A stretch of 25,342 nucleotides of DNA, from positions 1 through 25,342 of IMG/VR virus record IMGVR_UViG_3300007541_000194. One strand, 5' to 3'. The position numbers and the translations under genes are program-made. Shown piece by piece: positions 12,614 to 21,700 of the stretch. Under the pieces are notes generated by a model that did no database searches, was not told the origin of the DNA, and saw only the letters and a program-made list of their open reading frames with translations. Each line of letters begins with the position of its first letter. Positions within the stretch are counted from its first letter, which is position 1. The DNA comes from a virus.

Positions 12614-13392
12614 CGGTGCTTGTTCCTGATGAGTGGCTTGAGATGCTCGTAAACGTCGCGAAGAACAAGTACGTCTGCTTCGCAATGCTCGCCGACCTTG
12701 TCCAACGCGGTCAGGTCCCCGGCCATAGCCAAGTTCCATGTGTCAAAATCTAGTGGCGTCTTGGAGTTTCCGGTATTGAAGAACTCCTGAACCCCGGCAA
12801 GTCGGCTAGTGCCGATCCTTGCGGAAGATCCCTTGGAGTAGTACATCAGGTCGACGTGAACTCGGTCGCCACGAAGGATTGGCTTTCCTCCCTTAAGGAG
12901 GCGGGCATTCATGAACGGACAGTCAAATAGTTTTCCGTTCCAGGACACCCACTCGCCGTCATACTTCTCGAGCTCCCGTGCGTACGCGTCGACCAGCACG
13001 CTGTCGTCGATCAGCGTCTTGCCAGGATAGTCCTTGAGTGAGAAATTCTTGACGTTGCCCCATGAGTCCGCGATCGAACCCCACAGCATGCGTCCCACGT
13101 GGGCCTTGAGGCCGGTGGTTTCGATGTCAAAGAAGGCGACTCTTGGCCCAACGTAGCGGTCCTTCGGCACCTCAGCGAGGCTAAAGTTCTGCTCGTCCTG
13201 AGATACGACCCGGGCCTTCTCCCCCGATTCGATCTGAGCCTTGATCCTTCGTAGCCTGTTCCTAATCTGGTCTTCAGAGAATGGCCACCCAAGCTTTTCA
13301 GTGAGGATTGAGGCAAGCTTGGAGGCTGGTGCCCCCTCGTTTGCGGACTCCGTCGCCAAAAGCGCCCGGTCCATATCGTTTGTCCAAAGCAT
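12610..13392 (-). CDS. DEDD-type 3'-5' exonuclease (RNase H-like) with N-terminal HTH
   Basis: A 260-aa protein. The N-terminal 55 residues (LWTNDMDRALLATES, DQIRNRLRRIK) look like a helix-turn-helix of the Myb/SANT kind. The nuclease core follows, with VAFFDIETTGLKAHVG (D89, E91), SWNGKLFDCPFMNARLL, VDLMYYSKG and EHCEADVLVLRDVYEHL. These supply the four acidic metal ligands of the RNase_H_2 / DnaQ-like group. It probably trims single strands in replication or recombination, yet it is transcribed with the late genes. It has its own leader with two overlapping hairpins (13399-13428) covering the AGGGAG ribosome binding site. Confidence 0.85.
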   Translation of the reverse strand: MLWTNDMDRALLATESANEGAPASKLASILTEKLGWPFSEDQIRNRLRRIKAQIESGEKARVVSQDEQNFSLAEVPKDRYVGPRVAFFDIETTGLKAHVGRMLWGSIADSWGNVKNFSLKDYPGKTLIDDSVLVDAYARELEKYDGEWVSWNGKLFDCPFMNARLLKGGKPILRGDRVHVDLMYYSKGSSARIGTSRLAGVQEFFNTGNSKTPLDFDTWNLAMAGDLTALDKVGEHCEADVLVLRDVYEHLKPLIRNKHR

Positions 13393-13398
13393 TTTGTA

Positions 13399-13428
13399 CT
13401 CCCTAAGTTAGGGAAGCATAAAGCTTCC
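13399..13428 (-). promoter_or_regulatory. Two mutually exclusive hairpins over a ribosome binding site
   Basis: Read leftward, hairpin A pairs GGAAGC with GCTTCC (13423-13428/13412-13417, loop TTTAT). Hairpin B pairs TCCCTA with TAGGGA (13409-13414/13400-13405, loop ACT). They share bases 13412-13414, so only one can form fully. Hairpin B hides the AGGGAG ribosome binding site of the exonuclease gene. Confidence 0.5.
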
Positions 13429-13447
13429 TAAACAATAGGGGTTAAAA

Positions 13448-13497
13448 GCGCCGCCTTTTGAACAATTGTTTCAATGACCGCTTAGGCCAGGCGGCGG
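13448..13497 (-). terminator. Stem-loop after the tail genes, possible weak terminator
   Basis: GGCGGCG and CGCCGCC (13490-13496/13449-13455) form a stem followed, reading leftward, by CTTTTAA. The 34-base loop itself contains the inverted repeat TTGAA/TTCAA around CAATTG. It would reduce, rather than stop, read-through from the tail genes into the nucleotide genes. Confidence 0.5.
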
Positions 13498-14067
13498 TTA
13501 GATCCCGTTTGCCGCGATCACGTGAACGAACACGCCGGTGGCATCGGTGCCTGAGGGATTGACCACCCTCACGTCTACCGTCGTAGTAGTCCTGGCCTCG
13601 ACAATGGCATATAGCTGGTTGGTCGCAGCCGCGTCAGCCAATACTCCGGCGACAACGATGTAGGTTGCGTTTGCCATGGTCTCGCTCAAGCTTATCGTTT
13701 GCGTTTCCGACGTGGCTGTCGTGACCGTGCCGAAGCTTGCGGTTCCGGAGCTGATCCCGGACAGAAGGGAGGTGGCCACCGATCCGGTAATTTTTGACCC
13801 AGCAACGTCCGAGATCTTGGCGTCAGTGACGGCTGCGTTCTGGATTTTAGTATTAGTCACGGCATCAGTTGCCAGCTTGGCTGCGGTGATTGAGCCATCG
13901 GTAACAGATGTTCCGGACACGGAGCCATCCTCAACGAACCCGATTGGGTTTACGTTCCCTGCCCCGGTATCAACAAGCTCGTAGGATGTGGCGTTATGGT
14001 TGTCGAGTACGGCCCATGGGCCTCTCCTCAACATTCTAAACTGATCGTCGATCGGCTGTTCTGCCAT
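13498..14067 (-). CDS. Short tail fibre-like protein with trimer-type repeats
   Basis: A 189-aa protein. After an N-terminal 30 residues (LRRGPWAVLDNHNATSYE) it has repeats of the form DGSITAAKLATDAVTNTKI then AAVTDAKISDV, with a period of about 12-15 residues. Such repeats are usual in phage fibres. The C-terminal 80 residues are beta-rich (TATSETQTISLSETMA, VDVRVVNPSG) and could be a small receptor-binding head. It follows the hub-like gene (TAATG overlap). It is short for a fibre, so it may be a connector to a fibre encoded elsewhere. Confidence 0.75.
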   Translation of the reverse strand: MAEQPIDDQFRMLRRGPWAVLDNHNATSYELVDTGAGNVNPIGFVEDGSVSGTSVTDGSITAAKLATDAVTNTKIQNAAVTDAKISDVAGSKITGSVATSLLSGISSGTASFGTVTTATSETQTISLSETMANATYIVVAGVLADAAATNQLYAIVEARTTTTVDVRVVNPSGTDATGVFVHVIAANGI

Positions 14068-15170
14068 TATGATCCCGGCTTTGGCGACAATAGTAACTGC
14101 ACCTTTTCCGTCCCCCTCTTCAGCACTACCCTTGTCCCAACGACAAGGTAGTATGCATTGATGCTTGTAATGCCGTAATCGATATCAAGCTTGATTGTGT
14201 CGGACAAGTTGAACGAGGACCCAGTGGTGTTTGGCGGTTGAAGCGTGCCCGGGTGGATAGCAACCGCAATTGCCGGATCTGTCCTGACCGCCCTGGCCAG
14301 GCGAAGCTTCGACACCCTGTCCAGCTCGTCGCCGTCCCTCACATAGGACAGGTAGATGGACTCCTGCCTTCTCCCGTATGTCGTAACGCCAGACCCGGAT
14401 GTCTGGGTCGTCCTTAGGCTGACGTTATTTGGCTGGCTTCCGACAGCAAGGATCTCATTCCTATAGTCAATTGGCGTTGCAATATCGGAGAACGCCTGGA
14501 TGTGTTCGTCCCCCCACCGGAGTATCACGTCGTTCCTCTGTACCCCACGGTTCTTCCAGAAGTTGAATGTCCCTGACGGGGTGATCTCGAATACAACAGT
14601 GTTGGTTGTATCGCTCATTGAAAACGCAGCGAGCTCCCTCATCGAGAATAAGATTCTCTTGTAGTACAGCTTGTAGCTTGGCAGCACCAAGGCAGTCGCT
14701 CCGGAAGAAACTGTTACCGGAGCCTCGATAGTCCCAGTCGTTGTCCACCTTAGGTTTGAGTTGGCAAGACCCATTCGAGCTCGGTCCCAAAGCGCATCGA
14801 CAATAACGTCTACCTGCGAGGAGGTAAATGATTGGTCCCAATCTGAATGCATCCAGAACAATCCGGACTCGTAGCCGTAGCAATAAAAGATTACGTCGTC
14901 AGCATTGGCGTCGTGCTCCATAAGCCAACCGCCCCAAACAAGGTCGGAGTTTCGGTAGATCCTGACGTGCGCCTTGCCCTCGTACCCGCGAAGCAACGTA
15001 ATCTTTTCGTCTTCCTGGTTAACTGTGAAGAACGCCTCTGGAACGTCATTGAGGTATCTACCCCATCCAAGGTTCTTAGCGTTCTCGAACTCAACGAGAA
15101 GGTCGCCGACTCCATAGCTTGTAGTGTCAGCGAATTTGAATACCTGAACCCGATACGTCGGGATGCTCAC
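14067..15170 (-). CDS. Tail baseplate-hub-like protein
   Basis: A 367-aa protein. The N-terminal part (DLLVEFENAKNLGWGRYLND, VPEAFFTVNQEDEKI, ARIYRNSDLVWGGWLMEHD) and the middle (DDVIFYCYGYESGLFW, DIATPIDYRNEILAVG) fit the ReqiPepy6 gp37-like / gp27-type tail proteins that form the baseplate hub in Siphoviridae-type phages. These proteins follow the distal tail protein, as here. The C-terminus ends in a beta region (YYLVVGTRVVLKRGTEKVQ). No peptidase motif is visible. ATG at 15170 overlaps the previous gene. Confidence 0.75.
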   Translation of the reverse strand: MSIPTYRVQVFKFADTTSYGVGDLLVEFENAKNLGWGRYLNDVPEAFFTVNQEDEKITLLRGYEGKAHVRIYRNSDLVWGGWLMEHDANADDVIFYCYGYESGLFWMHSDWDQSFTSSQVDVIVDALWDRARMGLANSNLRWTTTGTIEAPVTVSSGATALVLPSYKLYYKRILFSMRELAAFSMSDTTNTVVFEITPSGTFNFWKNRGVQRNDVILRWGDEHIQAFSDIATPIDYRNEILAVGSQPNNVSLRTTQTSGSGVTTYGRRQESIYLSYVRDGDELDRVSKLRLARAVRTDPAIAVAIHPGTLQPPNTTGSSFNLSDTIKLDIDYGITSINAYYLVVGTRVVLKRGTEKVQLLLSPKPGS

Positions 15171-16024
15171 AGGCTAAAGGCCCTGCTCCAAGACAAGGAG
15201 AACGATGAGACATTGGAGGTGTTTGCCGCAGCAAGTGTCATCCCGCTTTCCGGCATCATCTCCCAGAACTCACCGGACACGTAGATGCTTGGGGTCTCGG
15301 TTGTACCGACGCTTACCTTTTTGTTGGCGAAGTCAACCGTCACAACCTCACTGTTGCTTCTGGCAGACAGGTTCAGCGTGAGCGTCTTGGTGCCAAGGGA
15401 TGACGTCAGGGAGATTGAGTATGTTGCGCTTCCAGCCCCGCCCATGTTGAGCGTCAGCGTAGGCCAGGACCGGTAGGTCGCAAGGCTGTTGTCAATAGAT
15501 CCAGTTGCCGCCTTCGTTGTGGCCGTGCTCAGATACCTACGAGGGTCGGATACGACCAACTCGATCGTGAACGGCGAGACAGTCCCGGTGAACTGGCTGA
15601 CGGTCGGGGTAGGGATCGTCCTTGGCCTTGCAAGATATTTGCAAGAGATGAGCCCAGATGGGTAATTGAGGTAGTCGTCGGTTGGCGTTGAGAACAGCAC
15701 GTTTACCAACGAGGTGGCAGTAGGGTAGGTAATCGTCCCGGGGTCAAGGTATTCTGCCATGGAGCTTATCTTATCGTAAAGGCTCCCCATCGTCTTGGCC
15801 CTGATCATCCCATCGATTCGGATTAGGAAGTTTAACTTCCTTGATCCGTACATCTCCAGGCCATCGCGAAACTGACGTGCCTCGGTAAGAGTATCTACGG
15901 CAGTCGAGACAGCAATTGAGTTGACCTCATAGGTATTGTCATGATCATCGTCCGGGCTGTTAAGGACAAGGCCGTTAATCGTAATCGGCAGCCTCTTCCC
16001 ATCGTTGTCGAAGATCCCAATCAT
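15167..16024 (-). CDS. Distal-tail-like (Dit-like) protein
   Basis: I start at ATG 16024, which overlaps the adaptor stop (ATGA); the ORF start at 16054 is inside that gene. The 285-aa protein has LEMYGSRKLNFLIRIDGMIR, then SSMAEYLDPGTITYP and SPFTIELVVSDPRRYLS. These lines are typical of the two-domain distal tail proteins of siphophages. The beta-rich C-terminus (SRSNSEVVTVDFANKK) is like the second, galectin-like domain. Its direct position after the head-tail adaptor, with no tail tube or tape measure between them, is unusual. Confidence 0.75.
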   Translation of the reverse strand: MIGIFDNDGKRLPITINGLVLNSPDDDHDNTYEVNSIAVSTAVDTLTEARQFRDGLEMYGSRKLNFLIRIDGMIRAKTMGSLYDKISSMAEYLDPGTITYPTATSLVNVLFSTPTDDYLNYPSGLISCKYLARPRTIPTPTVSQFTGTVSPFTIELVVSDPRRYLSTATTKAATGSIDNSLATYRSWPTLTLNMGGAGSATYSISLTSSLGTKTLTLNLSARSNSEVVTVDFANKKVSVGTTETPSIYVSGEFWEMMPESGMTLAAANTSNVSSFSLSWSRAFSL

Positions 16025-16650
16025 CCCTGTCGCCCCGGAACAGGCTTCTGCCACGTCTTGCGCTCAGCCTTGAGTCGACGGGCCTCGGTCTCTGCTTCGT
16101 TGATCATCTGTAGCATCTCGTTGATCGAGATGTTCTGGGTCTGGTTTCTGCTCAGCCAGGCCGTGAACCGCTGCCGGTCTCCGGCAAGCCGACGGTACGC
16201 CTCTGCCCTCGCGTATGCAAGGACAAGCTGGACGAGATCGTCTGGGATTAGGTGTGTTGTCGTATCGTATTTCGTGTATGCCAAAAGGCGCAGGATGCCT
16301 CCCTGGTCGACAACGATCGGGGCAACGTGAAGCTGGGCGGTCCCGTTATCAACATCCCCAACGAGTTCCCACGCGGCACCGTCGAGGGCCCCGTACTCAT
16401 CGCCACCAGAGGTGTACCATTCGCATCGAGCGACATGGTGGATATTTGAAGGAAGGCTGTAGTGGTATGTATCGGCAACCAGGGTCACCGTCTTTGAGGT
16501 TGGGCTGTACTGATAGCTGTGGCGCGGCCACAGTCGAGCAACTGACCAGCGAACGAGGTCGTCAAGCTCAGCAGTAGACCACGTCTCGGCGTTCGTGTCG
16601 CGAACGGCGATCGCAAGATATTCCCTCAGTGTTGCAAGGTCATTTGCCAT
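16021..16650 (-). CDS. Head-tail adaptor protein
   Basis: A 209-aa protein with an N-terminal helical part (LREYLAIAVRDTNAETWSTA, ELDDLVRWSVARLWPRH), a beta part (SKTVTLVADTYHYSLPSN) and a long C-terminal helical region (RAEAYRRLAGDRQRF). This is the layout of the phage SU10-type or gp6-type adaptors that attach below the portal and join head to tail. Its position after the capsid genes supports this. ATG 16650 lies about 55 bases after the decoration gene, with a hairpin between them. Confidence 0.7.
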   Translation of the reverse strand: MANDLATLREYLAIAVRDTNAETWSTAELDDLVRWSVARLWPRHSYQYSPTSKTVTLVADTYHYSLPSNIHHVARCEWYTSGGDEYGALDGAAWELVGDVDNGTAQLHVAPIVVDQGGILRLLAYTKYDTTTHLIPDDLVQLVLAYARAEAYRRLAGDRQRFTAWLSRNQTQNISINEMLQMINEAETEARRLKAERKTWQKPVPGRQG

Positions 16651-16669
16651 ATATTCTCCAATCGGATCC

Positions 16670-16691
16670 CCCGGGGGCCGAAGCCCCCGGG
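16670..16691 (-). promoter_or_regulatory. 9-bp stem-loop between decoration and adaptor genes
   Basis: CCCGGGGGC pairs with GCCCCCGGG around a 4-base loop. No T tract follows it in the leftward direction, so it is not a standard terminator. It lies after the capsid and decoration genes and may stabilise the upstream mRNA or lower read-through. Confidence 0.6.
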
Positions 16692-16706
16692 TTCACCACT
16701 CCTAGC

Positions 16707-17174
16707 TTAAACCGCTAGTGCCGTCAGGTCGCCAGGGACTCCACCGATCGCAAAAGCGTATACGGTTGGAGCTCCGGTAACCCAAGTCGTGCCGGTCGTA
16801 TCAGTCGTCTTGCGACCAATTCGGACAGCAGTCGGACCCTCGAAGGGACCGCACTTAAATACAGCGGCTCCGGATGGCTCAACACCAGCGGCGTTCAACG
16901 CGCCACCGGCCAGGGCCGTACCGGTCGAATCGTCAGAAGCGACAGCGAGCACATCGGTGGCAGCGGACCAGGTCACGCCACCATCCTTGCTGTACTCGAC
17001 AACGTCGATCCCGGCCGTTCCAGCCGTACCATCGTTTACCTGAACGATGACCAATCGATCAACACCCGTGACATCATATGCCTGGGTATTGTCCGTCGTG
17101 CCATCGAGATCATCCGCAGTGGCAAGAACTTCGTTCTTGCTTACTGCAGCTCGAATGCTTCTTCGTGCTACCAT
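16707..17174 (-). CDS. Putative capsid decoration protein
   Basis: A 155-aa beta-rich, Gly/Thr/Ala-rich protein encoded right after the major capsid gene. It contains one Asp-box (SKDGGVTW, S-x-D-x-G-x-x-W), a turn found in beta-propellers and some surface proteins. The remainder (TAGTAGIDVVEYS, GPTAVRIGRKTTDTTG) suggests one or two beta-sandwich units. Head decoration is inferred from gene order, size and composition; a minor capsid or tail protein is also possible. Start ATG 17174; the gap to the capsid gene is 18 bases. Confidence 0.6.
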   Translation of the reverse strand: MVARRSIRAAVSKNEVLATADDLDGTTDNTQAYDVTGVDRLVIVQVNDGTAGTAGIDVVEYSKDGGVTWSAATDVLAVASDDSTGTALAGGALNAAGVEPSGAAVFKCGPFEGPTAVRIGRKTTDTTGTTWVTGAPTVYAFAIGGVPGDLTALAV

Positions 17175-17192
17175 TTTATAGTCCTTTCAGTA

Positions 17193-18140
17193 TTACAGCG
17201 AAGTTGCTGCAGACTCTACTCGATAGTAGTAGCTGTTCGACAGCACGGCGCAACCGAAGTTGACCTTGAAGCCGATCAGCTCTTCCTGTCCGAGCGGATC
17301 CTGGTGATCCCCGCCTGGGGCCACGTAATACGTCTTGAGCGTCTGAAGCTCACCCGCGCCCCAGCCCTTGATGTTTCCGAGGGCGATGCCCGCGTGAACC
17401 GTCGTGGTGCTGGCGAAGGTTGCCGTGTTGACAACTTCCATAATGCGGAAGCCTTCCATGCGGCCAAGCTCACCACGGAGGAGGGTCTCCGGCGTGGCGT
17501 ACTTGTTCACATCGATGAACGCACCCGTATTGGTGTCGTTGCGGAGATCGAAGCCCTGCTCAGGCGAGATCCACAATCGGTAGTATCCGTCCCCGAAGGT
17601 TGGGATGCTGTTCTTGTACATCGTCGCGCGAAGCTTGCGGAGGTCCGCAGCCTTGAGCTTGGCCGTTGACGAGAGGCCAGCACGAGTCGTGTTGGCATCG
17701 CCGTTTGATTCAGTTGCGTAGAAAGCGGTACCACCGGCGGCCACGATATCTCGGGTGATCTTATCGATCGCCTGAGCCGCGACGCGCGAGAGGCGCTCCG
17801 AAGCAATTGAAGTAATCTCAAGCGGGCTCTTTACCTTGGCAATATCGGTGATCGAAATAAGATCGCCGTACTGTTCCGTGGAGACTGAGACCGTCGAGAT
17901 CGACATGCTGCGCTTGTCTGGGCGAGTACCCTCGGTAAGAGGGGTCGTCGTTCCGGAGAAGCTAAGGTCAGGAACGCTCACGAACTTGAGCGTGTCGAAC
18001 CCTGGCATGAAGTCACCCTGCTCTGCGTAAGCCTGGTCAGCGAAGACCAGCTCTGCGCGCAGGTTCTCAAGGACCTTCTTCTGGACCTTGAACGTAATCG
18101 CTGCACTTAGTGCAGACGAAGCGAACTGTGCATCTGTCAT
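17193..18140 (-). CDS. Major capsid protein, N4-gp56 family
   Basis: A 315-aa protein of HK97 fold, N4-gp56 type. The N-terminal part is VLENLRAELVFADQAYAEQG. Then come SGTTTPLTEGTRPDKRSMSI and SVSTEQYGDLISITDIAKVK, the P-domain-like LTEG...QYG...TD signature, and the ending GDHQDPLGQEELIGFKVNFG with YYYRVESAA, typical of this group. The adjacent coiled-coil scaffold gene upstream supports the call. There is no N-terminal protease or delta domain, so assembly relies on the separate scaffold. The ribosome binding site AGGGAA lies 4-5 bases before ATG, and a hairpin lies upstream. Confidence 0.9.
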   Translation of the reverse strand: MTDAQFASSALSAAITFKVQKKVLENLRAELVFADQAYAEQGDFMPGFDTLKFVSVPDLSFSGTTTPLTEGTRPDKRSMSISTVSVSTEQYGDLISITDIAKVKSPLEITSIASERLSRVAAQAIDKITRDIVAAGGTAFYATESNGDANTTRAGLSSTAKLKAADLRKLRATMYKNSIPTFGDGYYRLWISPEQGFDLRNDTNTGAFIDVNKYATPETLLRGELGRMEGFRIMEVVNTATFASTTTVHAGIALGNIKGWGAGELQTLKTYYVAPGGDHQDPLGQEELIGFKVNFGCAVLSNSYYYRVESAATSL

Positions 18141-18154
18141 TTTATTCCCTACGT

Positions 18155-18172
18155 CGGGAGGTTGCCCTCCCG
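18155..18172 (-). promoter_or_regulatory. 7-bp stem-loop before the capsid gene
   Basis: CGGGAGG pairs with CCTCCCG around a TTGC (GCAA on the coding strand) loop. It lies in the 40-base gap between the scaffold and capsid genes. The coding-strand GCAA tetraloop is a stable GNRA loop. It may protect the capsid mRNA's 5' end. Confidence 0.6.
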
Positions 18173-18180
18173 CCTAATCC

Positions 18181-18729
18181 TCAGCGCTTGCCAAAGGTCT
18201 TCAAGATCCTATCGGCGATATCTTCGGTGAGTGTCGTACCGTCTGGCATGACTACACCTCCGAAATCACGGCGCGGAGGGTTGATTGGATTTACGTCCGG
18301 GACTTCAGTTTCCTCCTGCTTAGCAGGAGTCTGGGCCTTCGCAATAGCAGCTCGGATTTCCCGAATTGTTTCCAACTGGGTCTTTGTGCTATCGGCCTGA
18401 AGAAGCTTTTCAAACACTGGCATCTCGTCCGGGTAATCCCGGCTGAGCTTTAGAAGCTCATTCTCTCGAGACAGCTTGTCAAGCTGTTCAGACAATTCCT
18501 TCTGATGGAGCTGTGCCCGCTCATCCTCGGACAGGCCGGCGGTCTTTAGCTCCTTCAGTTCTGCTTGCGCCTTGCTGAGGACCTCATCCTTTTCAGCAAT
18601 TACGCGTTGTAGTCCCTTAAACCGGGACTCGAACTCCTCTCGGACCTTCTCGATTTCTGGCGAAGGGGCTGCGGGCGCAGATGCGCTGGCGCTAGTATCC
18701 CCACCCTGAACGGCGAGTTGTTCCTCCAT
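18181..18729 (-). CDS. Capsid scaffold protein
   Basis: A 182-aa acidic, helical protein. It has an Ala/Ser/Pro-rich start, then a long coiled coil at about residues 25-115 (EIEKVREEFESRFKGLQRV, KDEVLSKAQAELKELK, LDKLSRENELLKL) and a C-terminal helix that is basic at its tip (DIADRILKTFGKR). This is the pattern of phage scaffolds, whose C-terminus binds the capsid protein. Position directly before the capsid gene agrees. Ribosome binding site AGGAGG lies 8 bases before ATG. Confidence 0.85.
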   Translation of the reverse strand: MEEQLAVQGGDTSASASAPAAPSPEIEKVREEFESRFKGLQRVIAEKDEVLSKAQAELKELKTAGLSEDERAQLHQKELSEQLDKLSRENELLKLSRDYPDEMPVFEKLLQADSTKTQLETIREIRAAIAKAQTPAKQEETEVPDVNPINPPRRDFGGVVMPDGTTLTEDIADRILKTFGKR

Positions 18730-18740
18730 GAGCGTTCCTC

Positions 18741-21700
18741 CTAATCTCCGACGAAGGGGAGCACATCAAATGTCCCCTCTCGTCCTGCTTGGGACAGCAG
18801 CTCGAGCGTGTAGCTCGGGCCGAGTACCATCATTCTTCCTGCCATGCTGATCGGGTCCTGGGCGGCATACTCAGGGAAAACCCCAAGTGCGCCACCAAGA
18901 TACCTTGGACCTCGTGACAGGGTTACCCCGATATCCCCCGGGGTAATAGGGAGCAACATTTGTGCAGTACGCCACAGTGACGGATTGTTCTCGAACATCG
19001 CAGCGTACTCACTGTTGTTTTCAAATTGGTCCATGTGGATCTGGCGTAGTCGCTCCAGTCGAACCACATTCTTTAGCGTGCCTTCTCCGGCAGCATCAGT
19101 CAGGACATTGTACAGCCACCTTGTGGCCTTAAGCTGGTAGCTAAATGGCCAGTACAGCCAGTAGCTGTTAAGAATTCTTTCAAGGTTAGATCGGCTGGTA
19201 TTGCCTCGCAGCACGCTAATGTGTGATGCATACGAGGACTCGTTTAGCTCGTACAAGCGCTGGAGGAGTGGAGACATCTCTCGCTTATTATCCTTCAGGA
19301 TGTCATCAGCCATTCCCTCCATGCCCGCCCTGTGGCCCTTCTGATCCCAGACGTATAGCTCCTCATCAAGGATCTGAGCCAACGGCTTACCCTGCTGTTG
19401 CTTCTGAAGTGCAAGAAGCCTTCGGCGAAGTTGGTCAGCCCTTTCAAGCATTTGCTCTGGCGTGACGTCTCCAAGGCGTCGAATGATCGGGTCGCGCTGG
19501 CCAATAAAGTTTATGGCCTGCTCGACTGCCTCAAACTCTCCGGTCTTTGGGTTTACACCAAACTCACGAAAGAGCTGAGCCCCATTGCGCTCGCGCGCAA
19601 CCTCAAGTGCCCTAGTTCCGTACCCAGTTAGTCGTCGCATATCCGAGAAACCAGCGTCAAGTCCGGCAAGTGCGGAGGTTGGGATTCCATCAATCTCTGC
19701 TCCCATCACAGGAAGTCCTCGCTGACGATGCGTTGCATATGCTGCATCTTCCAAGGCGGTGTTAGCCCCGCGCACGCGCGTGGCTTGTAGGCCATACTTC
19801 GTGCCGTTGATAACGTCAGCCTCAAACTTGTTCATTGCCCACCATCGTGGGTCAAGCATGAATCGGAAGAACGGGTATGCAAATCGGCTTACGGCACGTG
19901 CGCCCTGGGAAACCCTGGTTGGCTGATACGACTCGTATACATCCTTAAGCGCCCTGGTAACAAATCCCTTTGCTCCAGGAACACCAGCCTGAGTATCTAG
20001 GTATCGGTAGTAGCGAGATTGCGCGCGGTCAACAAGCTGCCAGAAGTTTCCCTCTCCAACCTTCTTAACCACATCTGCCTTGAATGCAAGCTTTGCCTTC
20101 GAGTTAATGACCGACGGCCAAACTGCCCCAACTGTCTTGTAGACAGGAAGCCCCATAAATACGGCCTCGTCAACGGACTCCTTGAGGAGGGCAAGGAATC
20201 CGTTGACTTCGGCCACCGTAGCTCCCTTTGACAGGAGCTCGCGGTACAAGAATTGCCTTGCGGTGTTGGAGTTCTTACCTGCGCCAACTGGCTTTGTAAG
20301 CCAGTCAATAAACCGCAACGGGCCCGATACAATTGGATTGTCAAGAATCATTGAGTCATAAAGCCCAGTCCTCGTCTGTGTGACTCGTGCGATATATCCC
20401 TGGCCAGGAGCCGGAGGGATTGCAAGGCCTGGAGCCTCAGAAAGCGTGTACTTGCCCTTGCTGATAACGTCAGCGCCAAGACCGGCAAGCTGGAGCTGGA
20501 GGTCTTGGTCAACTCCCTTCATGCTTGGATGCCATCGAGGCATTGGAACAAGCTTCTCAACCTCGGCGTCCTTAGCTACATTTGCAAGAGCCTCATCCTT
20601 CTGGCCGGCACTTCCTTTAAGGTCGTCTTCCATCCTGGACAGGATATTAAGTAGGCTTTCCTGATCCTTGTTTCGTGGAGAGATAACTGCATCATCGCCG
20701 CGCCGGAACAAGCTTTCAAACGCAGCTTCAATTTCCGGGTTCAGCCTATTGCCCTTGAGGTCGGAGAACTTATAGACGCCGCCACTAACGCGATCATATA
20801 GCCCAAGGAGCCACTGACGGAACTTTTCAAATACTGGCACAAGGGTCTTGATCGGTGCCTTACCCTTTCTGAGCCACACGTTAAACGCGTCGGCAAACTT
20901 CTCTTCCTGCGCGCGCGTCCACACGTACCGACCAGAATCGTCAAGCTTGGCCCCGGCCCACTTAGATGCAGCCTCCAGGGCCTCACCCTTAAGGAGGGTG
21001 CCACGGAATACGTGGGCAAACTCATGGGTTGCAGTAGTCCAGCTCGAACCCTCAAACCCCTTAATAAGTGCGCGGCCATTCTCGAGGAACTCGGTCGACC
21101 CAATGACCTTCTCACCATCCTTCTTAAAGTATTTGGAGAGAAGGTTTGGGTTGAACGCCTGTACGGCATCCGTTGGCCTTGTGAATCCTGCAGCCCGCAA
21201 GGTATCGAGGCCGTTCTGGACGTCATTGAAGTCTGCTCGTGGAAGCTTGTTTGCGTTCTTGTAGAGCAGCGAATGTGGTTCGACCTTGCCACGGAAGGCG
21301 TCCCATCGGAACCATTGATATGCACCGCGACCAACGTTTGCAAGTCCCGGAATAGCCGCTGCCTCTGCGGCCTGGAGGGCGCCGAGGTACTCGTCCATGA
21401 CCTGCACTGGACTTTCTCCGTAAACGGGGATGTCCTTGCGAGGTGTTCGGATGCTTTCCGGAATCTCCGAGTATGCACGCTCAAGTTCGTCAGACATCTT
21501 CGCCCTAACGCCAAGAGATCGGAATGGTGCGTTAACCGTTTCTGCCTCGCCCCGGAGCGCCTTAACCATGGTGTCGGCGTATGCCTTGCCTCCTGGGACA
21601 GCATTAAGCCGTTCGACAAGTGCAGCGAGGTCGCCCTTTTGCTCTGCTGCCTTGAACAGGTCAAGAGACATTTGCAGGTCAATGGTGCCGCGATTCAAAG

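Noticed and set aside
12620-12660. CTGATGAG on the + strand, considered as a third hammerhead core.
   Set aside because: There is no GAAA partner, no GUC and no flanking helices; it is simply the antisense of the exonuclease gene.
12239-12739. Upstream extension of the Nmad1-like gene to 12739.
   Set aside because: The added 42 residues lie inside the exonuclease gene and are low-complexity Arg/Ser; ATG 12613 has the ATGA overlap typical of the operon.
20741-21682. 313-codon leftward ORF in another frame inside the giant gene.
   Set aside because: The composition is rich in Ser, Arg and Thr with no recognisable pattern, as expected of a frame shadow. The giant frame carries the HEFAH site through this region.
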